Positions 34,191 to 43,710 of a stretch of 64,000 bases of DNA are shown one piece after another. The stretch lies in the NCBI RefSeq assembly GCF_030818695.1, contig NZ_JAUTAR010000001.1, positions 1,420,501 to 1,484,500 on the forward strand, read 5' to 3'. The DNA is from Chryseobacterium sp. SORGH_AS_0447. Its GTDB lineage: Bacteria > Bacteroidota > Bacteroidia > Flavobacteriales > Weeksellaceae. The position numbers and the translations under genes are program-made. The notes under the pieces were generated by a model that searched no databases, was not told where the DNA came from, and worked only from the letters and a program-made list of their open reading frames with translations. Within the stretch, counting starts at the first letter, position 1. Every line of letters starts with the position of its first letter.

Positions 34191-35555
34191 ATGAAGTATT
34201 TTTATTTTTTTTCATCATTGTTTTTCGCATTAATTCCTATTAGCCAAAATATTAGAGGTTTTCATCTAGGAGTTGATATTTCTTACTGTATTATTGTTTG
34301 CTGGAGTTTGTTAGCGATATTTTTTAGTGATAGACCTTCTTTTAGCATGTACAAAATCTACTACACATTTGTTTTATTCTTTTTTGGTATAGCACCCTAC
34401 ATACAATATTCAAATGCGGTAAAAATGTGGGGCGGCTTGGTAACTTTTAGGAGTGAAGACTATTTTTTTACAAACGTTGTCATTTTATTTATTATGACAC
34501 TTTTCGAATTTTTTTATAAGGGTTTATCAAAAACCAAACAAAAGTTGATAAAAGGTCATGCAAATTTACCTGAGTTTAAAAGTTATCAAATTAAGTTGAA
34601 AACCAAATTATTATTACTAATATTTTCGGTAGCTTCATTCGCTTTTACTTTGATACTATTTAATGGAAACATTGCTGCAATGTTTTACAGAGGAGGTATG
34701 TTAGATGAACAGATAGAATTCAACCCATTAAGTCAAATAGTATTCAATATCTGTAGACCATTCTCACTTATTGTTTTTATGGTATACTATAACAATGTAA
34801 AAAGACTTGACATTTTTTCGATTATTTTTTTGGCAATAGGTCTGCTTGCTAATTTTCCAACAGGTTTTGCTAGATACAATGCTGCTGCACTTTACATACC
34901 TTTCACACTAGTTGTTTTTCCCTTTTTTAGGAAAGGAGCACGTTTCAACATATTGATGATATTTGGATTGCTAATTGTTTTTCCATTTTTAGATAACTTC
35001 CGATATGCGATTGATGAAGATTTTGGTGGTTTTAATTTAAGTTATGCTATGTTCGAAGAAGGGCATTTTGATACATACTCAAGCCTTATGCGAGTGATGA
35101 AGTTTGATATAATAACTTATGGTCGTCAATTACTAGGCGTTATTTTCGTGTGGGTTCCAAGATCTTTGTGGTCAAATAAGCCAATTGGTTCTGGAGCATT
35201 TATGTCTAAACAATTAGATTTGAATTTAGATAATATTTCAATGAATTTCTTTGCTGAAGGGTATATTAATTTTGGATTTTTTGGAATATTGCTTTTCGTA
35301 TTATTTCTATCTTATTTCTGTGCTAAGCTAGACAACATTTATTCTACTTATTCAAGAGCTGGACGTTTTTATAATAAACATTTCGAGGTTTTCTATTTTA
35401 TTTTTACAGGATTTTTAATCTTTATCTTAAGGGGTGATCTATTGTCGGCTTTTGCTTATGTTTGCGGTTATTCTGTTTCATTTTATATTGTATATAAAAT
35501 TATTATGAGAAATGAGCATAAGGTAAGAAGAGTCAAAAAATTGGTAATTTGGTAG
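34191..35555 (+). CDS. Polytopic membrane protein, candidate O-antigen/capsule polymerase (Wzy-like)
   Basis: 454 residues from the ATG at 34191; an in-frame TTG at 34170 is a weaker alternative. Ten or more hydrophobic segments can be seen, with a large loop around VWVPRSLWSNKPIGSGAFMS, which resembles oligosaccharide repeat-unit polymerases. Sequence conservation in Wzy is poor, so the call rests on topology and position in a Wzx-bearing locus. The next gene is a second polymerase candidate of a different family. Confidence 0.6.
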   Translation: MKYFYFFSSLFFALIPISQNIRGFHLGVDISYCIIVCWSLLAIFFSDRPSFSMYKIYYTFVLFFFGIAPYIQYSNAVKMWGGLVTFRSEDYFFTNVVILFIMTLFEFFYKGLSKTKQKLIKGHANLPEFKSYQIKLKTKLLLLIFSVASFAFTLILFNGNIAAMFYRGGMLDEQIEFNPLSQIVFNICRPFSLIVFMVYYNNVKRLDIFSIIFLAIGLLANFPTGFARYNAAALYIPFTLVVFPFFRKGARFNILMIFGLLIVFPFLDNFRYAIDEDFGGFNLSYAMFEEGHFDTYSSLMRVMKFDIITYGRQLLGVIFVWVPRSLWSNKPIGSGAFMSKQLDLNLDNISMNFFAEGYINFGFFGILLFVLFLSYFCAKLDNIYSTYSRAGRFYNKHFEVFYFIFTGFLIFILRGDLLSAFAYVCGYSVSFYIVYKIIMRNEHKVRRVKKLVIW

Positions 35556-35565
35556 ATTTAAGCTC

Positions 35566-36651
35566 ATGAGCTACTATTATTCTCCCATAGATTTACTTCC
35601 ATATATTTTTATTGTAATTTTATTGTTGGTTATGCTGACCACATGTACAATTACCGAAAAAAAGAAAAGTTTAATCATCTTTTCAGCATTTTTCCTGTTT
35701 ACATCTTTAAGATATGGTGTAGGTTGGGATTATTTTGAATATAAAGATTTTATAACGAGTGGTGAAACGGAAAAATTTGAGTTTCTTAGTAGATTAGTTC
35801 TTAATATAGGGTACTATGCTGATTTTTATCCGCTACCTTTTGCCATCTTTTCTTTTTTGATTTTGATATATACAAAAATTGTAATTGATAGATATTCGGA
35901 AAATATAACGATATCTTGGATTGCTTTTTTTTCAATACCTTTTCTTTTTTCGGCATCTCTTTCAACAATTAGACAAGCTTTAGCCTCTAGTCTTCTATTA
36001 TATAGTTTTACTTTTGCGTACACGAAAAAATATCTCAAATTTCTTCTTGTAATTTTAACTGCTTATCTTTTTCATTCCTCTGGGATTTTTGGATTATTAA
36101 TATATCCAATAGTTCGTTGGAAAGCTACTCGCAATTTCTTATTACTCTTATTTATATCGTCTTTTATGATGTCAAGTATATTACAACATGTAATTTTTTC
36201 ATTCTCTTTCTACAATAACTTTGATACAAGGATTTTAATCTATCTAAGAAATTCTGATGATGCAAAGCAGGGTATATATATGCCTTTTTTATTTTACTTT
36301 TTAACTCTATTCAATATATATTTTTACAAAGATCTCGTTCGGTTCAAGCCAATAAACTCAATTTTTATATCATTATCAACATTTGGAGTGTTTTTATATA
36401 ATATTTTAGAATTTGAACCACATTCAGCATTTAGAATTGGTGGAATGTTTATGTCTTTTTGGATACTAATTTTTCCATCTTATCCAAAGATTTCTAAGCT
36501 CCTTGTATTTCATAAGTTTATGGTTAGTTCAGCATTATTACTTATCTTTGCATTTTTAATAAACTCTCATATAAAAGCATACTTAAGCGGGACACTTGAG
36601 AAAATTTCTTTTATACCGTATGATTTTTGGTTATTACACCTCAACGATTAA
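35566..36651 (+). CDS. EpsG-family membrane protein, polymerase candidate
   Basis: 361 residues with about ten hydrophobic helices. SLRYGVGWDYFEYKDFI near residue 45 and STIRQALASSLLLYSFT are typical of EpsG-type proteins, implicated in polymerisation of extracellular polysaccharide. It starts 10 bases after the preceding polymerase candidate and is followed closely by glycosyltransferases. Which of the two is the true Wzy cannot be decided from sequence. Confidence 0.75.
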   Translation: MSYYYSPIDLLPYIFIVILLLVMLTTCTITEKKKSLIIFSAFFLFTSLRYGVGWDYFEYKDFITSGETEKFEFLSRLVLNIGYYADFYPLPFAIFSFLILIYTKIVIDRYSENITISWIAFFSIPFLFSASLSTIRQALASSLLLYSFTFAYTKKYLKFLLVILTAYLFHSSGIFGLLIYPIVRWKATRNFLLLLFISSFMMSSILQHVIFSFSFYNNFDTRILIYLRNSDDAKQGIYMPFLFYFLTLFNIYFYKDLVRFKPINSIFISLSTFGVFLYNILEFEPHSAFRIGGMFMSFWILIFPSYPKISKLLVFHKFMVSSALLLIFAFLINSHIKAYLSGTLEKISFIPYDFWLLHLND

Positions 36652-36663
36652 CCTTCTTTTTTA

Positions 36664-37713
36664 ATGAATAACTACGACATTATTATTTTAAATAACTGCC
36701 CTTCGTTTTACAAAATAAACCTGTATAATGAGATTAATAAATCAATAAAGATTTATGTGATATTTTTAGGTTTGTCAGATCAGGTTGTTATAGATGATAA
36801 TTTTAAAAAAAATATAGATTTTGATTTTAAGATACTGAATGAGTTTCAAGTAGAAAAAAGATTTTTTTTAAATACTTTTGCTAAGCTTTTGCACATAGTA
36901 AAAAATCTAAAATGTAAAAAAATTATTTACGGCGGATATATAGAAAAAGAATTTATTTTATTATCTTTTTTAATAAGTAAAAACAAAAATATCATTCAAT
37001 CTGAGTCGGCTATAGAATCAGTTGTGAAAGGTTGGAAGAAATGGATAAAAAGGGTAATACTCACTCGTTACTATTCTGCTATTGTTTCAGGTATTTCTCA
37101 TCGAAAAGCACTAAAATCACTTGGTTTTAAAGGAAATATTATGATTACTAAAGGTGTTGGCATACTTCGTAAAAAACAGGTAGATGAGCAAATTTTAAAG
37201 GAAGAAAGAGAAATGAAAAAACTTAAATTTCTTTATGTAGGGAGGCTTATAGAGAAAAAGAACGTAGAGTTTATCATTAGAATATTTAATCATCTGAACC
37301 TACCGTTAACAATTGTAGGTGATGGTCCATTATTAGGCTCTCTAAAAAGTATATCAAATAATAATATAATTTTTAGAGGACATTGTTCCAATGATGAAAT
37401 TTATAAGATTTATCAAGAACATCATGTTTTTGTATTACCGTCGACAGTTGAGCCATGGGGACTAGTTGTAGAAGAAGCATTGTATAATAATTGTGTACTA
37501 TTATTAAGTGAGAATGTTGGAAGTCTTAATGAGATGTTAATTGAACCGGGTACTGGTGAATTTTTCAATCCTTTAGATTCTAGTTCCTTTTCTTCTGCTT
37601 TAAATAATGTTATTAATAATTATAAAGAATTACTAGAAAACGTAAAGCATTATGATCTAAATAAAAAAGATTTAAATCAAGTAAATACTTATATCCAAAT
37701 ATTAAATGACTAA
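36664..37713 (+). CDS. Glycosyltransferase family 4 protein
   Basis: 349 residues. The C-terminal GT4 domain shows FLYVGRLIEKKNVEFIIRIF (start of the donor-binding domain), TIVGDGPLLGSL, FVLPSTVEPWGLVVEEALYN with the EX7E-type motif, and NEMLIEPGTGEFFNPLD. The N-terminal acceptor domain is variable. It uses an unknown nucleotide sugar and acts at the cytoplasmic face of the inner membrane. Its end overlaps the next gene by 8 bases. Confidence 0.88.
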   Translation: MNNYDIIILNNCPSFYKINLYNEINKSIKIYVIFLGLSDQVVIDDNFKKNIDFDFKILNEFQVEKRFFLNTFAKLLHIVKNLKCKKIIYGGYIEKEFILLSFLISKNKNIIQSESAIESVVKGWKKWIKRVILTRYYSAIVSGISHRKALKSLGFKGNIMITKGVGILRKKQVDEQILKEEREMKKLKFLYVGRLIEKKNVEFIIRIFNHLNLPLTIVGDGPLLGSLKSISNNNIIFRGHCSNDEIYKIYQEHHVFVLPSTVEPWGLVVEEALYNNCVLLLSENVGSLNEMLIEPGTGEFFNPLDSSSFSSALNNVINNYKELLENVKHYDLNKKDLNQVNTYIQILND

Positions 37714-38854
37714 CTTAGTATATCTGATTCCTGCTATGTATAATCCTGGTGGAATGGAAAGAATTTTAACTGAAAAAATAAATTATTTGGTTAACAACTA
37801 TAAATATAATATTTTTCTAATAACAACTGATCAGGGTGATTCTAAATTTTTTTTTAAACTTAGTGATAAAGTCACTGTTCTGAACTGGGATATTGGTTTC
37901 GATCAAAGCTATGGGTTACCATTAATAACAAAATTTCGGGAAATTAGAAAAAAACTCAAAAATTATAAATGCAGATTAAATCAGTTTCTACAGGACGAGA
38001 ATATAGATATTTGTATATCGACCGGAGGAAAAGAATTGGAATTTTTGCATAAGCTAAAAGTCACGTGTAAATTTATATTTGAATGTCATTTTTCCAAAGA
38101 TTATAGAAGACAATTTCTTATGTCACGCAATCCTAGCCTAAAATCATCTCTTATAGGCTGGTTCAGGAATCAACAAATGAAAAGTCAAACAAAGAGATTG
38201 GACAAAGTAGTAGTGTTAACAAATAATGATTTACATGATTGGAAGAAATCCCACACAAACATACAAAGAATACCCAATTTTTGCTCGTTTACATCAGAAC
38301 AATTACCTATTTATAAAAGAAAGAGAGCAATAGCGGTGGGTAAGCTTGATGCACAAAAGGGATTTGACATGCTAATAGATTCATGGGCCATTAATAAAAG
38401 ACAATTGAAAGAGTGGACATTAGATATATTTGGCCAAGGAGAATGGAGAGATTTTTTGGCACAGAAAATTATTGATTATAAACTTGAAAAAAATATTTAT
38501 TTGAGAGGAGTTACGAATGATATAAGAACAGAACTTCAAAACAGTTCGATGTTTTTGTTTTCATCAAGATATGAAGGTTTCGGTTTAGCCGTTGTGGAGG
38601 CGATGACAGTAGGTCTGCCAGTTATTTCTTTCGATTGTCCGCAAGGTCCCTCTGAAATGGTAAACTCAGATAATGGCTTTTTAGTCCCGTTGGGAAATAT
38701 AGAAGAATTTTCAAATAGAATCGTCGAACTGAGTAGAAACTCGGAAATTAGAGAAAATTTGGGTTTACAAAGTATTGTTAAATCTACGCAGTATTCTAAA
38801 GAATATATAATGGAAGATTGGAATAAATTATTTTTAAATGTCATTAAAGCTTAA
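37706..38854 (+). CDS. Glycosyltransferase family 4 protein
   Basis: 382 residues. The start IPAMYNPGGMERILTEKINY is typical for GT4. The donor domain has AVGKLDAQKGFDMLIDSW and SRYEGFGLAVVEAMTVGLPV, then FDCPQGPSEMVNSDNGFLVP. That set is commonly seen in capsule and O-antigen GT4 enzymes. It overlaps the previous gene by 8 bases and forms an unbroken series with the two next transferases. Linkage and sugar are not predictable. Confidence 0.9.
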   Translation: MTNLVYLIPAMYNPGGMERILTEKINYLVNNYKYNIFLITTDQGDSKFFFKLSDKVTVLNWDIGFDQSYGLPLITKFREIRKKLKNYKCRLNQFLQDENIDICISTGGKELEFLHKLKVTCKFIFECHFSKDYRRQFLMSRNPSLKSSLIGWFRNQQMKSQTKRLDKVVVLTNNDLHDWKKSHTNIQRIPNFCSFTSEQLPIYKRKRAIAVGKLDAQKGFDMLIDSWAINKRQLKEWTLDIFGQGEWRDFLAQKIIDYKLEKNIYLRGVTNDIRTELQNSSMFLFSSRYEGFGLAVVEAMTVGLPVISFDCPQGPSEMVNSDNGFLVPLGNIEEFSNRIVELSRNSEIRENLGLQSIVKSTQYSKEYIMEDWNKLFLNVIKA

Positions 38855-38861
38855 TCTAAAA

Positions 38862-39962
38862 ATGAAGAATTCTGTTCTTTTTTTCGGACCTTACCCTAAA
38901 CCTGTTACAGGTCAATCTATGGCATTTAAAGAAGTATTTGACCATTTTGATTCTCCAAAACTTCTCTGTAACATTACAAAATTTGAGGAAAACAAGATTT
39001 TGAATACACTTTACGTATTTATTTGTATTCCCAAATTATTTTTGTTTAACAAAATCAATGTTGTATATTTCACTTGCTCACGGTCAAATTTAGGTTTCAT
39101 AAAAGACCTGTATGTTATTTTATTTGCTTATTTAGCTAAAGCAAGAATTATTAATCATTTACATGGTGCAGATTTTAATAGTTTTTTTGAAAATTCATCT
39201 TCATTTTTAAAAAATCTGATTAAATGGGCATACAATAAGGTTCAAACTTCTATTGTTCTTACAGATGGAATGGAAAAAGAATTCCAACATTTTGATAAAA
39301 TGACGGTGAAAGTAATTCCAAATTCATATCCAAAAGCATTTAATGAAATACCATTTGAACATTTAAAAAACATAAAAAAATCTGAAGGATTTAATATTAT
39401 CTTTTTATCTAATATTATGTATTCTAAAGGGATTGTTTTTTTTCTAGAATCATTGCCATTTTTACTAACAAAGCACATCAATTTAACTGTAAGCATTGCT
39501 GGTGTACCAATGGGAGATTATCTGAAAAATAAATCGGAAATTTCCAATATCTTTTTTGATGGTCTAGAAAAGCTCAAAGATAAATTTCCAAATCGGATTA
39601 ATTATTACGGATTGGCAAGTGGAAAGTTTAAAGAAAAAATACTACAGAAAAGTTCGATTTTCATTCTGCCAACTATATATAAAACTGAAGCTTTCCCACT
39701 TACAATTATAGAGGCGATGTACTATGGTAACGTAATTGTAACAACAAATCATAATTATCTGCCGGGGATTGTAAAAGAGAAAAATGGCATATTAATAGGT
39801 TGTGGTAGTGTTGATGATATTCAAAATTCAATCGACTGCCTTTTAGAAAATCCAGAATCTTTAAATTTGATGCAGAAAAAAAATTATAATGAATCAAGAG
39901 AGATTTATAATCCTAATAGATTTTGTAACTCTGTGTATAATTTAATATTGAAAATAGCTTAA
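38862..39962 (+). CDS. Glycosyltransferase family 4 protein
   Basis: 366 residues from the ATG at 38862; an ATG at 38838 inside the previous gene would add eight residues. The start SVLFFGPYPKPVTGQSMAF is common in GT4 enzymes of flavobacterial loci. The donor domain shows IIFLSNIMYSKGIVFFLESL, then FILPTIYKTEAFPLTIIEAM with the EX7E-type motif. Its stop codon shares one base with the next start (TAATG). Confidence 0.87.
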   Translation: MKNSVLFFGPYPKPVTGQSMAFKEVFDHFDSPKLLCNITKFEENKILNTLYVFICIPKLFLFNKINVVYFTCSRSNLGFIKDLYVILFAYLAKARIINHLHGADFNSFFENSSSFLKNLIKWAYNKVQTSIVLTDGMEKEFQHFDKMTVKVIPNSYPKAFNEIPFEHLKNIKKSEGFNIIFLSNIMYSKGIVFFLESLPFLLTKHINLTVSIAGVPMGDYLKNKSEISNIFFDGLEKLKDKFPNRINYYGLASGKFKEKILQKSSIFILPTIYKTEAFPLTIIEAMYYGNVIVTTNHNYLPGIVKEKNGILIGCGSVDDIQNSIDCLLENPESLNLMQKKNYNESREIYNPNRFCNSVYNLILKIA

Positions 39963-40702
39963 TGAAAATCTCCATAATAACAGTTTGCTATAATAGTGAG
40001 ACAACATTAGAAGATACGATAAAGTCGGTAGCAGCACAAACTTATCAGGATATTGAATACATCATTGTTGATGGGAACTCAAAAGATGAAACTTTAAACA
40101 TTATAAAAAAATATACTGATACCGTGACAAAATGGATATCAGAAAAGGATAGAGGTTTGTATGATGCCATGAATAAAGGCATCCATATGGCGACAGGTGA
40201 TTATATAGGAATTCTTAATTCTGATGATACTTTCTATGAACCTCAGACTTTAGAAAAAGTGGCAGCATTTTTGAAAAATAATAACATTGATGCATGTACG
40301 GGGGATATCGTTCAGCATAAAAATGGAAGAATAATTAGACGCTATTCTTCTAAAAAGTGGACTCCTGAAAAGCTAAAAATTGGATTCATGGCTCCCCATC
40401 CTTCAATATTTTTCAAGAGGGGTTTGTTTGAGATGTACGGAGACTATACATTGGGTTATAAAATAGCATCCGATTATGAATTGATTATCCGCTATTTTCT
40501 TAAAAAAGAAATCTCCTGGAAATATTCAAATTTAATTACAACATCAATGGCCGTTGGAGGAGCAAGTAGTTCAGGAATGTCAAGTTATCATATTATAACG
40601 GAAGAAGTAGACAAGGCTTTTAAGGCGAATGATATTAAATATTCACCTTTTAAAGTAAAATACAGAATGGTATGGAAGCTTTTAGATCTTTTAAAAAAAT
40701 AA
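39962..40702 (+). CDS. Glycosyltransferase family 2 protein (WcaA-like)
   Basis: 246 residues. The N-terminus ISIITVCYNSETTLEDTIKS is the GT2 nucleotide-binding start. YIIVDGNSKDETLNIIKK carries the first Asp motif, and GILNSDDTFYEPQTLE contains the DXD-like motif. The tail region GYKIASDYELIIRYF is shared with the colanic-acid-type GT2 group. One-base overlap with the preceding transferase. It ends the A+T-rich core. Confidence 0.9.
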   Translation: MKISIITVCYNSETTLEDTIKSVAAQTYQDIEYIIVDGNSKDETLNIIKKYTDTVTKWISEKDRGLYDAMNKGIHMATGDYIGILNSDDTFYEPQTLEKVAAFLKNNNIDACTGDIVQHKNGRIIRRYSSKKWTPEKLKIGFMAPHPSIFFKRGLFEMYGDYTLGYKIASDYELIIRYFLKKEISWKYSNLITTSMAVGGASSSGMSSYHIITEEVDKAFKANDIKYSPFKVKYRMVWKLLDLLKK

Positions 40703-40731
40703 TTGATCAATAATTTTAATAAAATTGTATT

Positions 40732-41640
40732 GTGAAAATAATCATCACAGGTTCGTCCGGTTTTGTTGGTAATAATCTTTCAGATTTTTTACAAAATAAA
40801 GGATGTACAGTAAACAATCTTTCTTTAAGAAATAAAGACTGGAAAACCCATCTTCCAAAATCCGCTGATGCCATCATTCACCTAGCCGGCAAAGCTCATG
40901 ATACAAAAAATATTTCAGATCCGGATGAGTACTACAAAATAAACCGGGATTTAACTGTAGCGCTTTTTAATGAATTCTTAAATTCAGAGATAAAAGAATT
41001 TTTTTATTTCAGTTCTGTTAAAGCTGCTGCGGATTCTGTGAAAGGTACTTTAACTGAGAACGAAAATGCCAATCCGATGACGCATTATGGAAAATCGAAA
41101 ATTGAAGCTGAAGAATATATTTTGAGTCAGAATTTACCTGCAGCAAAAAAAGTGTATATCATTCGTCCCTGTATGATTCATGGCCCGGGAAATAAAGGTA
41201 ATTTGAATCTTTTATATAAAATCGTTGACAAAGGTTTGCCTTGGCCGCTTGCCGCATTTCATAATCAGAGATCTTTTTTAGGAATTGATAATTTAAATTA
41301 TCTTATCCACCAAATGCTTTTAAAAGAAGATCTGCCGTCAGGAATTTATAATTTTGCAGATGACGGTGCACTTTCAACAAACCAGTTGATAGAAACAATA
41401 AATAAAGCTTTAGATAAAAAAGCCAAACTTTGGAATATTTCGAAAAGCTTGCTGGAAAAAACTGCTTCTTTAGGAGATAAATTAAAATTACCTTTAAATT
41501 CTGAAAGATTGAAAAAATTGACAGAATCTTATGTGGTTTCCAATCAAAAAATAAAGACAGCATTAGGAATTGAAAAACTTCCTTTTTCAGCCGAGGAAGG
41601 TTTAATTAAAACCATTAAAAGCTTTCAAAAAGAAAAGTAA
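40732..41640 (+). CDS. NAD-dependent epimerase/dehydratase, WbpV/WbpK-like 4-reductase
   Basis: 302 residues from a GTG start. The Rossmann motif IIITGSSGFVGNNLSDFL is at the start, and the catalytic THYGKSKIEAEEY has YxxxK. The family member sits, as usual, right before a small priming transferase. This pairing makes UDP-N-acetyl-quinovosamine or -fucosamine from the 4-keto sugar of the dehydratase at 18040 and loads it on undecaprenyl phosphate. Stereochemistry of the reduction is unknown. Confidence 0.85.
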   Translation: MKIIITGSSGFVGNNLSDFLQNKGCTVNNLSLRNKDWKTHLPKSADAIIHLAGKAHDTKNISDPDEYYKINRDLTVALFNEFLNSEIKEFFYFSSVKAAADSVKGTLTENENANPMTHYGKSKIEAEEYILSQNLPAAKKVYIIRPCMIHGPGNKGNLNLLYKIVDKGLPWPLAAFHNQRSFLGIDNLNYLIHQMLLKEDLPSGIYNFADDGALSTNQLIETINKALDKKAKLWNISKSLLEKTASLGDKLKLPLNSERLKKLTESYVVSNQKIKTALGIEKLPFSAEEGLIKTIKSFQKEK

Positions 41641-41666
41641 CATTCACTTATATAATTCAGTACAAT

Positions 41667-42218
41667 ATGATACGCATATTCGACTTTCTTTTTTCATTTT
41701 TCGGACTATTGTTTTTATGGCCCATCCTGCTTATATTGTATATTGTCGGTCTGTTCGATACGGGTTCTCCAATTTTTGTGCAGGAAAGGGTAGGACGCAA
41801 TAAAAAGCCTTTTAAACTGATAAAATTTCGTACGATGCCGGTTAATACAAAATCAGTAGCCACCCATCTTACTCAGAATGTGCAGATAACTAAATTCGGT
41901 TCTTTCTTACGTAAATCAAAATTGGACGAACTTCCGCAATTAATTAATGTTTTAACAGGGGATATGAGTTTAGTAGGGCCAAGGCCTAACTTGTTCAATC
42001 AGACAGAATTAATTGAAGAACGGGATAAAAGAGGGGTTTATAGTGCTGTTCCAGGAATTACAGGTTTAGCGCAAATTAACGAGATTGATATGTCAACGCC
42101 TGTAAAGCTAGCTGAAAAAGATGCAGAAATGCTTAAGAGCTTAACGATTTCCGATTACTTTAGATATATTTTTTCTACTGTTGGCGGAAAAGGACAAGGT
42201 GACAGAATTCAAAAGTAA
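41667..42218 (+). CDS. Priming phosphoglycosyltransferase (PglC/WcaJ-like small form), first
   Basis: 183 residues: a single reentrant N-terminal membrane helix (FLFSFFGLLFLWPILLILYI) and the bacterial sugar transferase domain with FVQERVGRNKKPFKLIKFRT, the catalytic Asp-Glu pair in KLDELPQLINVLTGDMSLVG and then PRPN. This is the monotopic phosphoglycosyltransferase minimal unit that transfers a sugar phosphate to undecaprenyl phosphate. Follows the reductase by 26 bases. A second copy lies at 43711 and a third, frameshifted, at 53536. Confidence 0.93.
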   Translation: MIRIFDFLFSFFGLLFLWPILLILYIVGLFDTGSPIFVQERVGRNKKPFKLIKFRTMPVNTKSVATHLTQNVQITKFGSFLRKSKLDELPQLINVLTGDMSLVGPRPNLFNQTELIEERDKRGVYSAVPGITGLAQINEIDMSTPVKLAEKDAEMLKSLTISDYFRYIFSTVGGKGQGDRIQK

Positions 42219-42268
42219 TTTTTCCGATTATCGAAAAACCTTATATTTACTTTTTTGAACACAACACA

Positions 42269-43402
42269 ATGAAGCACAAAATTTGGCTTTCACCACCACA
42301 TCTTTCAGGCAAAGAAATAGAATTTGTTAAAGATGCCTTTGATCAGAATTGGGTAACGTCATTGGGTGAAAATATAAGTGAATTCGAAAATGGTCTTCAA
42401 GAATTTCTCAAAGATGATGTTAATGTATGCGTTTTAAATTCTGCTACATCTGCCATTCATTTAGCATTGATAATATTAGGAATTTCATTAAATGACGAAG
42501 TAATTACTTCTACATTTTCCTTTGTAGCCTCAGCCAATCCCATCGCTTATTGCGGAGCCACTCCAATTTTCATAGACTCTGAAAAAGAAACATGGAATAT
42601 GTGTCCTGTTGCTTTAAAAGAAGCGATTGAAGAAAGAATTTCTAATGGCAAGAAACCAAAAGCAATTATTGTCGTTCACCTATACGGAATGCCTGCAAAG
42701 ATGGATAAAATCTTAAAAATTGCAGAAGAGTATAATATTCCTGTTATTGAGGATGCTGCCGAAGCTTTAGGCTCAAAGTATAAAGGAAAAGCCTGTGGAA
42801 CCTTTGGTCGTTTCGGTATTCTGTCTTTCAACGGAAACAAAATTATTACGACTTCAGGAGGAGGAGCTTTGGTCTGCCATAATCAGGAAGATAAAGATAA
42901 AACGGTTTTTCTTTCAACTCAGGCACGAGACAATGCGCCTCATTATCAGCATTCTCATATTGGGTATAACTATCGCATGAGCAATATTGTAGCTGGGATC
43001 GGCCGGGGGCAGATGGAAGTTCTAAATGATAGGGTAGAAGCGCGCAGAAAAATGCATGATTTTTATGTTGAACTTTTTAAAGATATTGAAGGCGTTGAGG
43101 TTTTTTCCGAGCCCTCTGAAGATTATTTTTCTAATCACTGGTTGTCTACTATCATTATAAATCCTGAAATTAACGGAAAGACAAGGGAAGACTTAAGGTT
43201 GGCTTTCCTAGAAGAGAATATTGAATCAAGGCCTTTATGGAAACCCATGCATTTGCAGCCAGTCTTTTCTGATGCGCTGTACTATGGAACAAATGTAGCA
43301 GAAGAGTTATTTGACAACGGCCTGTGTCTGCCTTCAGGTTCCAACCTTTCTGATGAAGATCGATTAAGAATACAAATCGTTATAAAAAAAGTTTTTTCAT
43401 AA
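42269..43402 (+). CDS. PglE-like UDP-4-keto-6-deoxy-HexNAc aminotransferase (DegT family)
   Basis: 377 residues. IWLSPPHLSGKEIEFVKDAF and VTSLGENISEFENGLQEFL are the PglE-type start. The PLP site is VIEDAAEALGSKYKGKACG (Asp) and SFNGNKIITTSGGGAL (Lys). In related species this gene accompanies a small sugar transferase and a PglD acetyltransferase to make a diacetamido-sugar. No PglD gene follows here. It ends module 1 of the polysaccharide locus. Confidence 0.9.
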   Translation: MKHKIWLSPPHLSGKEIEFVKDAFDQNWVTSLGENISEFENGLQEFLKDDVNVCVLNSATSAIHLALIILGISLNDEVITSTFSFVASANPIAYCGATPIFIDSEKETWNMCPVALKEAIEERISNGKKPKAIIVVHLYGMPAKMDKILKIAEEYNIPVIEDAAEALGSKYKGKACGTFGRFGILSFNGNKIITTSGGGALVCHNQEDKDKTVFLSTQARDNAPHYQHSHIGYNYRMSNIVAGIGRGQMEVLNDRVEARRKMHDFYVELFKDIEGVEVFSEPSEDYFSNHWLSTIIINPEINGKTREDLRLAFLEENIESRPLWKPMHLQPVFSDALYYGTNVAEELFDNGLCLPSGSNLSDEDRLRIQIVIKKVFS

Positions 43403-43710
43403 ATTACCTTGTAAGTCGTTTATATTAAATGAAGAATTAAGGTTCAATTTGATGAGTCAGGATTGATGCAGAGTTTCTGTAGATAAATAACAAATGATTT
43501 AATTGATCGTAATGTTTAACAAGAGAAACTTCCGGCATCGGCTTCCAGCTTCCAGCCTTTTAATTTACATTCATAAGAATTCTGGTATAAATACAACAGA
43601 TTGCTTTTCATGAAGTAAGCTGTTTTTTATTTTGAAGATTTTATAAAATTGTTCAATCTGTTTATGCGAAATCGACAGCTTTCGTTATCTTTACCAAGCA
43701 ATTTTTTGAA
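43403..43710. other. 308-base spacer between the two polysaccharide modules
   Basis: It carries the third copy of the TTCCAGC-family repeat (43523-43557) and a weak promoter-like TATCTTTAC (43686-43694) before the GTG start at 43711. I see no gene in it. Confidence 0.5.
43523..43557. repeat. Dispersed spacer repeat, CTTCCGGCATCGGCTTCCAGC family (copy 3)
   Basis: GAGAAACTTCCGGCATCGGC continues with TTCCAGCTTCCAGCC. Related to 5499-5527 and 9857-9892. Confidence 0.6.
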
